Below are positions 26,905-34,377 of a DNA stretch of 64,000 bases, piece after piece. A program made the position numbers and the translations under genes. The notes under the pieces were generated by a model. The model did no database searches. It was given only the letters and a program-made list of their open reading frames with translations, and had not been told where the DNA came from. Within the stretch, counting starts at the first letter, position 1. The number at the start of each line of letters is the position of its first letter. Origin of the DNA: Candidatus Riflebacteria bacterium HGW-Riflebacteria-2. Lineage in GTDB: Bacteria; Muiribacteriota; Ozemobacteria; Ozemobacterales; Ozemobacteraceae. The stretch spans positions 1 to 64,000 of the forward strand of contig PGYA01000019.1 of the NCBI GenBank assembly GCA_002839435.1, in the 5' to 3' direction.

Positions 26905-26954
26905 GTAGAGTAAACCGAGGGCAAGGAAATTGCCTTCCCCTCGGTTTACTCTAC
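26905..26954. repeat. Near-perfect 22-bp palindrome
   Basis: The left arm 26905-26926 begins GTAGAGTAAACCGAGGG and the right arm 26933-26954 ends CCCTCGGTTTACTCTAC; the arms match at 21 of 22 positions around a 6-nt AAATTG loop. It sits exactly at the left edge of the second duplicated block. One arm recurs in slightly changed form at about 38976. Confidence 0.8.
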
Positions 26955-26956
26955 GG

Positions 26957-27139
26957 CGCTGTGTCCCGGAAATGCTGAAAAAAACCAGCGACTTTCTCGA
27001 AGACGACGCCCGCCACAAGATTCAGGTCATCAGCAAACTGCTGCCAATCCTGTTTTTCCTGCCAATCGCCGGTTTTGTCGGCTATATCATTATCAGTATG
27101 GGTTCCTCGATCTTTTCCGGTCTCGACAGCATCAAATAG
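26957..27139 (+). pseudogene. 3'-terminal fragment of a second gspF
   Basis: Encodes PEMLKKTSDFLEDDARHKIQ and onward to GLDSIK and a stop, the last 59 residues of GspF (24451-25410). By eye about 20 of 170 bases differ, mostly at third codon positions, giving five conservative residue changes (Y/F, V/I, A/G, T/S, E/D). This pattern says the copy was under selection as a working gene before truncation. It has no start of its own; the ATG-like frame from 26930 reads through the palindrome and is not accepted. Confidence 0.75.
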
Positions 27140-27186
27140 GTCTTTTGACTATTTTTTACCGCAATAACAAATAGTCTTGACTATTT
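27140..27186. terminator. Hairpin block identical to 25411-25457
   Basis: The same 47 nt as after the intact gspF, with the same GACTATTT/AAATAGTC inverted repeats. It is identical although the coding copy before it has diverged. Confidence 0.45.
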
Positions 27187-27190
27187 GTCA

Positions 27191-27316
27191 GTCTGGTTCT
27201 GCGAAAAATACAACCTTAAAAGGGTTCAGGTCGTCAAAGACCTCAAACGCGAGCAGTCGCTCGGCAGCATTGACCTGGTCGACGCCGACCGCTTCCTCAA
27301 AGAACTCTACCTTTAA
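27191..27316 (+). pseudogene. C-terminal fragment of an unknown gene
   Basis: An open frame without start reads VWFCEKYNLKRVQVVKDLKR, then EQSLGSIDLVDADRFLKELYL and a stop. Codon choice (CTC, GTC, GAC, CGC) is like that of true genes nearby, and the charged helical ending looks like a real protein C-terminus. Its stop overlaps the stop of the convergent TPR gene. There is no counterpart after the first hairpin block. Origin unknown. Confidence 0.4.
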
Positions 27317-28011
27317 TGCCGGCTTTTTGGCTGAGTGCGCTGAAATGGCGTGTGCTTGAAAATTTCGAGCAGTTCATCGAAGGTTTTGCCGGTCCCCGGA
27401 ATTTCGGTATCGGCTAGCGGGTGTTTGCCGCTGCCGAGGGCAGGCGAGGCATTGCCGGGAAATTCGCCGGCCAGCTTTTTCGCGCGGGCCGGGTCGCTCT
27501 GCTGCAGCTGCTCGTACTTACGTCGGGCGAGTTTGAGACACTCTCTAACCAGCGCTGCCTGTGCTTCGCCGTCCTGCGGTTTGAGTTCTGAACTTTTCGC
27601 ATAGGCCGCGATCGCTTCAGCGCTGCGACCTTCTTTCGCATCGAGCATACCAAGCATATACCAGGCATCCGCATAATCCGGCCGCAGCTCAACCGTCTTC
27701 TGCCACGCCCGCCGCGCCACAGCCGTCTCGCCGCCATTATAAAGCGACATCCCGAGGTTATACCACAGCGGCCCATTATCCGGAATCAGCTCGATCGCCT
27801 TCCTAAGCTCCGCCGCCGACTCAGCATATTTCTTCTCCCGCCCCAGCGCCACCCCCCGCTTCATCAACCCCTCCGCCTCAGCAAACCTCTGTTCGTAAGA
27901 TTCTGGAGCATCTTTGGCAGCGCCAGCAGGATGGCTGCAAACAGCCAGCCCAGTCATGAAAACAACCAGAATGGAGCACAGCATCAGTATCTCACGATGT
28001 TTTTTAATCAT
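27313..28011 (-). CDS. Secreted TPR-repeat protein
   Basis: A 232-residue exported protein with a signal peptide or N-terminal anchor (LMLCSILVVFMTGLAV) and about three tetratricopeptide repeats between residues 45 and 170: AEGLMKRGVALGREKKYAES, PLWYNLGMSLYNGGETAVAR, ADAWYMLGMLDAKEGRSAEA. A Pro/Lys-rich tail with GTGKTFDELLEIFKHTPFQR follows. The repeats imply protein-protein contacts in the envelope. The ATG at 28011 follows directly on the stop codon of the preceding small gene (TGA-ATG), so the two are coupled. Its 3' end exists in a second, decayed copy at 25543-25652. Confidence 0.8.
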   Translation of the reverse strand: MIKKHREILMLCSILVVFMTGLAVCSHPAGAAKDAPESYEQRFAEAEGLMKRGVALGREKKYAESAAELRKAIELIPDNGPLWYNLGMSLYNGGETAVARRAWQKTVELRPDYADAWYMLGMLDAKEGRSAEAIAAYAKSSELKPQDGEAQAALVRECLKLARRKYEQLQQSDPARAKKLAGEFPGNASPALGSGKHPLADTEIPGTGKTFDELLEIFKHTPFQRTQPKSRH

Positions 28012-28299
28012 TCAGCAGATCTCGTTATCGATATAAGAATAGCCAAGACGCTTACGTTCAATATTGGCTATTTTGTGCATCAATTCATAAATACAGACAT
28101 TGTTTTCAGCACAGATAGTGAAACACTTTCTCATCAACGTGTTTCTATGTCTTGCTTCAGATTCTGAATATGCAGGTAATGCTGTTCTCAGGTTAATATA
28201 TGAATTAAAATCTTCATCCGGGTGAAAAATCACCTGCTCGCGAACCAGCTGTTCTGCAAACGCGCGGACATCTTTCAAACAGTTGATTTTCTCTATCAT
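28012..28299 (-). CDS. Small protein of unknown function
   Basis: A 95-residue protein starting MIEKINCLKDVRAFAEQLVR behind GGAGGGCAAC. It is mainly helical, charged, with four cysteines (CLK, CFTICAEN, final C). No family recognised. It lies 57 bp after another small gene and abuts the TPR gene, in a run of four minus-strand genes that starts with a ribbon-helix-helix regulator. Upstream start codons in the same frame lack a ribosome site. Confidence 0.6.
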   Translation of the reverse strand: MIEKINCLKDVRAFAEQLVREQVIFHPDEDFNSYINLRTALPAYSESEARHRNTLMRKCFTICAENNVCIYELMHKIANIERKRLGYSYIDNEIC

Positions 28300-28356
28300 G
28301 TTGCCCTCCACGTTGGTTGATACAGAGTGATGCCTTATCATCCATTTAGTCGCGGC

Positions 28357-28668
28357 TTACTTCATGAATGCGTTAACTGCAAAAACAAGTGTATTATCGT
28401 CGCCGCCGAGAATCTGACAGTCTATGAAACCTCTGGATTTGGCCCAGCAGGCAAAATCTCTACCGATACTCATGTAATCACTTATGAAGGTGTCAATTAT
28501 TTCTGTTTTTACTTGATCTATCTGAAGCCAGACAATAATCTCGTCTGATTCCCGGCCACAAACGACCTCCTGGCCAAAACAGCAGTTCGGCTGACCTTCG
28601 GTGATTGCCATGAAAGGCTCATCCAGAAGTTCTTCCAGAACCAGTTCCAGTTCATCATCATGGAACAT
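28357..28668 (-). CDS. Small acidic protein of unknown function
   Basis: A 103-residue protein, strongly acidic at the N-terminus (MFHDDELELVLEELLDEPF), then GQPNCCFGQEVVCGRESDEIIVWLQID and a C-terminal beta-rich part (IDCQILGGDDNTLVFAVNAF). The ATG at 28668 has GGAGGAAAAGAG before it. A TTG at 28725 that overlaps the stop of the upstream gene would add 19 residues. Position right after a ribbon-helix-helix gene would suit a toxin or partner, but nothing in the sequence resembles a known toxin. Confidence 0.55.
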   Translation of the reverse strand: MFHDDELELVLEELLDEPFMAITEGQPNCCFGQEVVCGRESDEIIVWLQIDQVKTEIIDTFISDYMSIGRDFACWAKSRGFIDCQILGGDDNTLVFAVNAFMK

Positions 28669-28721
28669 CTCTTTTCCTCCAGATGTTTTGGACGATTTCG
28701 AAAAGAAATTCTTTGTAGAAA

Positions 28722-28928
28722 TCAAGATCTCTTTCGTAAGTTTTGGGTTTTTGTTGGTTCTGGTAAATGCTTTATCAGAATTGATCTTGCTGCATCGGTC
28801 CTAGTGATATTTATGCCTGGAGTCACTGAACGCAGTTCATCAACATATGAATCGAGCCTTTCAATAACCTCTTCAGGCAATCTGATAGAAATCACGATAC
28901 TTTTTGAAGCAGAACGAGTTCTTCCCAT
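28722..28928 (-). CDS. Ribbon-helix-helix (Arc/CopG-type) regulator
   Basis: A 68-residue DNA-binding protein. The RHH fold is evident from IVISIRLPEEVIERLDSYVDEL followed by INITRTDAARSILIKHL, i.e. beta strand, helix, turn, helix. Basic ends (MGRTRSASKS, NLRKRS). Such proteins repress their own operon as dimers, and many are antitoxins. AAGGAG precedes the ATG, and a 17-nt palindrome stands 13 bp further upstream as a likely operator. It leads an operon of small genes. Confidence 0.8.
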   Translation of the reverse strand: MGRTRSASKSIVISIRLPEEVIERLDSYVDELRSVTPGINITRTDAARSILIKHLPEPTKTQNLRKRS

Positions 28929-29239
28929 GACGCTCCTTTATTGTAATTATTAATTACATTGTAATCGATAAGCCAAAGATACTCAAGAAATATTTTGAGG
29001 CGACTCGATAAGTTCTCAGGGTGCTATAATTCTGCGCAGTAAAAATTGCCCACACTCAGATTATTTGTTGATCACGTTATGACAGGTTAAGGTTTGCAAT
29101 TATGTCAGAACAATCATGCAGGCGTGATAATGCACGAAATATTTGGAATGTTTGAAGGTGTCATTAGTAAGAAAGCTCTTTAATAAATTACTCTACATGT
29201 GTTATTTTTTTCTACAGATTAAATTCTAGGGGAAGTAGA
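28929..29239. promoter_or_regulatory. Divergent intergenic region with RHH operator
   Basis: 311 bp between the RHH gene (-) and the defence operon (+). TGTAATTATTAATTACA at 28942-28958 is a perfect palindrome (8 bp arms) with a further TTGTAATC half-site beside it, well placed to be bound by the RHH protein. A TATAAT sits near 29023. A small CTCAA/TTGAG-type hairpin (about 28980-29000) precedes it. GGGGAAGTAGA before 29240 is the ribosome site of the MORC gene. GC content falls here, marking the left border of the island. Confidence 0.5.
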
Positions 29240-30739
29240 ATGAGCGGAGATAATGTTTATAATCTCTTACCATCACCAGCTGCTTTAATAGAGTCTTTGA
29301 GAGCGATTGGTTATTCAACCGAGACTAGCATAGCAGACATAATTGATAACTCAATTACAGCAAAGTCTACTCTTATCGATATCTTTTTTGAATGGAATAA
29401 TGGACAACCATGGGTTCTGATTGTTGATAATGGTTGCGGCATGAGCCGTGAAGAGTTGATTTCTGCAATGAGATTTGGCAGCCAAAGTCCTAATACTTTT
29501 CGTTCCGATGATGATCTTGGCCGTTTTGGTCTGGGCATGAAAACAGCGTCATTTTCTCAATGTCGAAAACTTCTGGTTGTAAGTTGGCAAAAGGGGATAA
29601 CAAATGCTGCTGAATGGGATCTTGACTGGTTAATTGCTGAGCAGGCAAACAACTGGAATTTAAGGTTGCCGACGCTGGAAGAAATTAGTCATTATGAGCC
29701 AGTAAGACGGACATTGGCAGAAAAGCAAACCTGCAAGAACGAAGGTACCTTAATTTTTTGGCATAAACTAGATAAATTTGAACTTGCTGGCGCTGATAAC
29801 AATGAAGATGCGTTCGATGAAACCATGGCAAGTGTCAGAAAACATCTAGAGCTGGTTTTTCATAGATTTCTTGAAAACAATCTCAAAAAAAATCGACTGA
29901 AAATATGTATGAACAACTCTGATTTGGTGCCTTTCAACCCTTTTTGTACAGGGAATAACGCGACACAGGAATTGCCAAAACAGGATTTTTTAATTGGAGG
30001 CGAACGAGTCGAAGTACAGCCTTATGTCCTACCTCATCACAATAAGATTTCCAAACAGGAATGGGATAGATTTGCGGGGCAGGAAGGGTATCTTCACAAT
30101 CAAGGTTTTTATGTTTACAGAAACAGACGACTGATAATTAAGGGCACCTGGTTTAAGCTTTTAAAAAAAGAAGAGCTTAACAAGCTGATTCGAGTAAGAG
30201 TTGATATATCAAACAAACTTGATCATCTCTGGAATATAGATGTAAAAAAATCCAAAGCCACTCCACCAGAAAGCATTAAGAGAGAATTGAAGAAGATAAT
30301 AAACCGGATTGAAGTCGCGGGCAGAAAAGTATACAGACAACGAGGCCAAACACTCCGAACAAGTTTGATTCCTCTATGGAACAGAAGAGTTGCAAACGGA
30401 CAAATATTTTTTGAGATAAATCAAGAACACCCCGTTCTACAGAGTTTCATCAAACATCTTTCACCAGAAAGAACCAATGAATTTGAGGCCTGCTTGAATG
30501 CTATTGAAAGTGCTTTTCCTGTTGACACAATCTATCACGACTATGCTAGTGCCCCGGAAGAATTACAGAAAACAGGCTTGTCAGAGAATAATCTATACCT
30601 GTTACTGGACAGGTATATAATGTATGCAAAAGAATCTGGAAGAGTTGATTTTAATGAGTTAAAAGACATGGAGATTTTTGCAGGGAATTCGGATCTGGTT
30701 AAGAAATATCTAGAGGAAAGACACGACATAATTATTTGA
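29240..30739 (+). CDS. MORC-like GHKL ATPase of a defence island
   Basis: A 499-residue protein. The GHKL ATPase motifs are clear: ADIIDNSITAK (motif I, catalytic region Glu/Asp-Asn), VDNGCGMS (motif II), GRFGLGMKTAS (motif III). The S5-like transducer region follows, and a C-terminal half of about 200 residues specific to the bacterial MORC/MutL-like group. These ATPases close around DNA and are known in restriction-modification-like clusters next to Z1 and nuclease genes. It is the first gene of a four-gene operon; the Z1 gene starts 7 bp after its stop. Codon use is AT-rich, unlike genes to the left. Confidence 0.9.
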   Translation: MSGDNVYNLLPSPAALIESLRAIGYSTETSIADIIDNSITAKSTLIDIFFEWNNGQPWVLIVDNGCGMSREELISAMRFGSQSPNTFRSDDDLGRFGLGMKTASFSQCRKLLVVSWQKGITNAAEWDLDWLIAEQANNWNLRLPTLEEISHYEPVRRTLAEKQTCKNEGTLIFWHKLDKFELAGADNNEDAFDETMASVRKHLELVFHRFLENNLKKNRLKICMNNSDLVPFNPFCTGNNATQELPKQDFLIGGERVEVQPYVLPHHNKISKQEWDRFAGQEGYLHNQGFYVYRNRRLIIKGTWFKLLKKEELNKLIRVRVDISNKLDHLWNIDVKKSKATPPESIKRELKKIINRIEVAGRKVYRQRGQTLRTSLIPLWNRRVANGQIFFEINQEHPVLQSFIKHLSPERTNEFEACLNAIESAFPVDTIYHDYASAPEELQKTGLSENNLYLLLDRYIMYAKESGRVDFNELKDMEIFAGNSDLVKKYLEERHDIII

Positions 30740-30746
30740 GGCATAT

Positions 30747-33434
30747 ATGATTAATACACTTGAAGATATGGTACATACAATGCTAGCGCAGGATAATAAA
30801 AAGAAACCAGTTAGTCGCTCACAGATCAGTAATGCAGTTGACCAAATAGCAGTAGTATTAAAAGGCAATGTGTCCAATTGGCCCAAAGAGGATCTTCAAT
30901 ATGTGACAAAAAGACTTGAAGAACGTTTTTGTATACAAATGGGTGAAGGCGTACTCTTTGCTGAAGATTACAGGCCTTGGGTAAACGCTAAAAAAGGAGA
31001 GATTGACTGGTATTATTCTAACAGATACGAACGATTTCTACTGAACAAAAAAAAGTTTCCTCCTAATGTCGTTGTTTCTATGAATTCAATAACTGATAAA
31101 GTACTTGATCATATTGAAGATCCTATGAAAGATGGTTCTTGGAAGCGGAAGGGGCTTGTGGTAGGTCATGTTCAGTCTGGAAAAACTGCTAACTACATAC
31201 AGCTGATAAATAAATCTGCTGATGCCGGTTACAAAGTAATCATCGTGCTTGCTGGCTTGCTAAACTCCTTACGCAGCCAGACACAGCTGCGTATCGATGA
31301 AGGCTTTATCGGGAAAGACTCTGCAATTTCAGCCATTTCTCCAGAAAGCAGATTTATCGGGGTCGGTGAACTTGATAATAGAAAAACACCTGTGTCCTTA
31401 ACCAACAGTAACAAGGACTTTAATGCGGCATTGGCCCGTCAAGTAATGCTCGAACTGGGCTCGTCAAATGCCCCTTTTATATTTGTAATCAAGAAGAACA
31501 AAAGGGCATTAGAAAGTCTGATTCTCTGGCTGAAAAATAATAATAGGGATCTCCAGAATTTCCCGATGCTTCTAATTGATGATGAGGCTGATCACGCTTC
31601 TATTAATACGCAGCAGGATCCAGAAAAAGCTACTGCTATAAATATGAAAATCAGAGAATTGTTGAGTCTTTTTGCTAAGTCTTCTTATGTTGGTTATACG
31701 GCAACTCCTTTCGCGAACATTTTTATAGATCCAGAACCTGCAGCGGAGATTGATGATTTATTTCCTAGAGATTTTATATTGAATCTCGCCCCACCTGATA
31801 ATTATGTAGGGCCAGACCAAGTTTTCGGTGAGGATACTTGGAAGAACCATGTAAGGCTTATAAAGGACTACAATGACTGGTTGCCGCTTAATCATAAATT
31901 GAGTCACAAAGTAGAAAGCTTATCACAAAGTCTGGAAGACGCAGTTTGTACATATGTATTGAGCAATGCTATTAGGATATTGAGAAATCATAAAGATTTT
32001 CATTCATCAATGCTGGTTAATGCAAGCCGATTTACCGCCGTCCAGAATCATTTGAAGGCCGCGCTGGAACTTTTTGTCACAAGACTGAAGCATTCTATTG
32101 CAAACTATTCTTCCAGCACGGTTGAAATGGCTCTTTCGAATACAAATATGAAAAGGATTAACAATATATTTGGTCAAAACTTTGCAAATTGCGAATTTAA
32201 GTGGCCTTTAATACAGAAAACTCTGAAGCAGGCAATAGACCCAGTTGAAGTATTAGCAGTTAACAATCGCAGTCAAGATATTCTAGATTATTCGAGAAGA
32301 AATTATCCCGCTGGAAGACATGTTATAGCTGTCGGAGGCTTAAATCTGTCGAGAGGCTTAACCTTGGAAGGTCTTTCCGTAAGCTATTTTCTCAGAAACT
32401 CTGTTATGTATGACACATTAATGCAGATGGGGAGATGGTTTGGATATAGAGACGGATATCAGGATCTTTGCAAAATATATCTAACCAGTCAGAGCCTGGA
32501 CTGGTATTTACATATTTCCGGAGTTCTGGATGAACTACGGGAAGAATTTGTGAACATGAAACTTCGAAATATGACGCCAAAGGATTTTGGACTTTGCGTT
32601 CGCACTCATCCAGAAACTTTGATAATTACTGCTCGCAACAAAATGCGTTCTGGGAAAAAGGTTGCAGTTCAAGTTAGTCTATGGGGGCGCTTAATTGAAA
32701 CCACTAATGTTTATAAAGATTCGGGAAATGTATCTGCTAATTTTGAAGTATGCAAAAGATTAATTGAACAGCTTGGTTCACCACCGAAGCAATCTTGCGA
32801 GGTCAGATTAAAGCCAGGTTATTTCTGGCCAGATGTTGAAGACAAGAAAATAATGGAGTTTATTTTATCTTTTCGCAATCATCCAAAGAATTTAGTTACC
32901 GATTCTAGGCCGCTGACGCATTTTATTGAAAAAATGGTGGCAAATGGAATCAATTCTTGGGATGTGTTTCTTGCATCTACTGATAAGGGGTTGGAAAGCT
33001 CAAAATTAGGATTAGATGGCTTGGTGGTTAAATGCAAAGAACGAACTGTTACTTTGGACGATTCAGTAGAGTCTCTTGCAATTAGTGGAAAAAGACGACG
33101 TGTCGGTGATTATTCGGATGAAGCAATAGGCTTGGAAGAAACGAGTTTGAAAACACTGCGCGTGCAGTCTAAAGATAGAAAACTTAGTGTTCTGGATTAC
33201 CGTTCATTGCGAAAAAAGCCATTGCTGATTATTCACATAATTAAACCGAAAGAGGATGCATCTATTCAGATTGCTGAAGAATATCTTGAATTACCCGCCT
33301 ACGGTATAATATTCCCTGAACCAGGAAAGCGTTTTGATGAAGAACTTGTAGAATACATGGTTAATCCAATTTGGTGGAACGAGCATTACGGCTATTACAT
33401 CGAGGAAGAAGAGGATTTTGAAGATGAGCAGTAA
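30747..33434 (+). CDS. Z1-domain helicase-like protein of a defence island
   Basis: An 895-residue protein of the superfamily-2-like Z1 family. Walker A is GHVQSGKTANYIQL at about residue 140; the DEAD-like box is LLIDDEADHAS; motif III region VGYTATPFANIF; motif VI region VGGLNLSRGLTLEGLSVSYF and MQMGRWFGYRDGYQDLCKIY. The N-terminal 120 residues and the C-terminal 250 are family-specific. The protein probably moves on or remodels DNA with the MORC ATPase and hands it to the nuclease encoded next. It ends inside the start of that nuclease gene (11-bp overlap), which suggests fixed stoichiometry. Confidence 0.92.
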   Translation: MINTLEDMVHTMLAQDNKKKPVSRSQISNAVDQIAVVLKGNVSNWPKEDLQYVTKRLEERFCIQMGEGVLFAEDYRPWVNAKKGEIDWYYSNRYERFLLNKKKFPPNVVVSMNSITDKVLDHIEDPMKDGSWKRKGLVVGHVQSGKTANYIQLINKSADAGYKVIIVLAGLLNSLRSQTQLRIDEGFIGKDSAISAISPESRFIGVGELDNRKTPVSLTNSNKDFNAALARQVMLELGSSNAPFIFVIKKNKRALESLILWLKNNNRDLQNFPMLLIDDEADHASINTQQDPEKATAINMKIRELLSLFAKSSYVGYTATPFANIFIDPEPAAEIDDLFPRDFILNLAPPDNYVGPDQVFGEDTWKNHVRLIKDYNDWLPLNHKLSHKVESLSQSLEDAVCTYVLSNAIRILRNHKDFHSSMLVNASRFTAVQNHLKAALELFVTRLKHSIANYSSSTVEMALSNTNMKRINNIFGQNFANCEFKWPLIQKTLKQAIDPVEVLAVNNRSQDILDYSRRNYPAGRHVIAVGGLNLSRGLTLEGLSVSYFLRNSVMYDTLMQMGRWFGYRDGYQDLCKIYLTSQSLDWYLHISGVLDELREEFVNMKLRNMTPKDFGLCVRTHPETLIITARNKMRSGKKVAVQVSLWGRLIETTNVYKDSGNVSANFEVCKRLIEQLGSPPKQSCEVRLKPGYFWPDVEDKKIMEFILSFRNHPKNLVTDSRPLTHFIEKMVANGINSWDVFLASTDKGLESSKLGLDGLVVKCKERTVTLDDSVESLAISGKRRRVGDYSDEAIGLEETSLKTLRVQSKDRKLSVLDYRSLRKKPLLIIHIIKPKEDASIQIAEEYLELPAYGIIFPEPGKRFDEELVEYMVNPIWWNEHYGYYIEEEEDFEDEQ

Positions 33435-34377
33435 TCCTTGGCAAGACATTTTGGTGCCAGAAGAAAATATCTGTGCGCGTAGAATTGATCATGCACATCC
33501 TCTGGATTTTTTCTGGGGCAGGGATATATATGGTAATAATCTTCTAATTTTGGAAACTACGAGTGAATCAGTTAATATAGAATTACCAAGGGTAAAAGGT
33601 ATAGAACTCAAGCGCGTAAGATTTGACGATAATATGAGATTCATATTAGTTCTGAGAGAAAAGTCTGAATGGGAAATATTTCTTACGCTTTGCCTTGATC
33701 TGGTCAACTCTACTGCTAGTGTAAAAAACGTGCCTGATGGAATGTCGATTGTTGTCAGAAGGCTTCTTCGCTGGAAAGATTTTTTAAAGACCAGCCGCCT
33801 GTTAATGTCAGAGTCCGAAGTAAAAGGTTTGATTGGTGAAATATACTTTCTTAGCAGATATCTGGCTCCGAAGTTTGGCCTTGAACCAGCAATAAATGCT
33901 TGGATGGGTCCGGATGGTAATCCTCAGGACTTTTTGCTCAACAAAAAAGCAATTGAAGTAAAGTGCACCTGTGGAAGCAATAATTCAACGATACATATAA
34001 CGTCTGTAGAACAGCTAACATCTCAGGAAAATGTGGATTTGTGGCTTTATGTGCTTTCACTGACACCAGGCGACAATTCTGCTGATGCGATTACTTTGCC
34101 ATCAATAATTAAAGAGATATCAGATCAGATAAGCGCCAGTGCTTTTGAAAAATTTAATAATAAGCTGTTACAGCTTGGCTACTGTTATTCTGAAAGCTAT
34201 GAAAACATGCGTTATTTCATTTTGAAGGATGCCTTTTACAAAATAGATAATGAATTTCCCCGAATAACTTCTGAATGCTTGAAGGAAGGCATCGGCAAAG
34301 TAAATTACAGTATAAGTCTTGAAAAGTGTCAAAGTAAAATAACCAATATTCAGTGGGAGGATAATTGTGACTATTGA
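33424..34377 (+). CDS. PD-(D/E)XK motif nuclease of a defence island
   Basis: A 317-residue protein of the PD-(D/E)XK family tied to Z1/MORC clusters (DUF4420). The active-site core is in the middle: LIGEIYFLSRYL (Glu on the first helix), then WMGPDGNPQDFLLNKKAIEVKCTC, giving QDF...EVK as the D...ExK triad. ATG 33424 lies behind AGAGGATTTTG and overlaps the end of the Z1 gene by 11 bp; its own end overlaps the AIPR start by 11 bp. It is the likely DNA-cutting subunit of the system. Confidence 0.85.
   Translation: MSSNPWQDILVPEENICARRIDHAHPLDFFWGRDIYGNNLLILETTSESVNIELPRVKGIELKRVRFDDNMRFILVLREKSEWEIFLTLCLDLVNSTASVKNVPDGMSIVVRRLLRWKDFLKTSRLLMSESEVKGLIGEIYFLSRYLAPKFGLEPAINAWMGPDGNPQDFLLNKKAIEVKCTCGSNNSTIHITSVEQLTSQENVDLWLYVLSLTPGDNSADAITLPSIIKEISDQISASAFEKFNNKLLQLGYCYSESYENMRYFILKDAFYKIDNEFPRITSECLKEGIGKVNYSISLEKCQSKITNIQWEDNCDY

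Larger units (their letters stand above)
26830..27312. other. 483-bp region of palindrome and gene fragments
   Basis: No intact gene. From left to right: about 75 bp of AT-rich upstream sequence of the zinc-ribbon gene, the 50-bp palindrome at 26905, the gspF 3' fragment (26957-27139), the repeated hairpin (27140-27186) and a C-terminal fragment of another unknown gene (27191-27316). These are listed separately. Confidence 0.6.

Noticed and set aside
26930..27139. A 69-residue stand-alone protein from the gspF fragment
   Set aside because: Its first residues come from the palindrome, there is no ribosome site, and the rest is only the tail of GspF.
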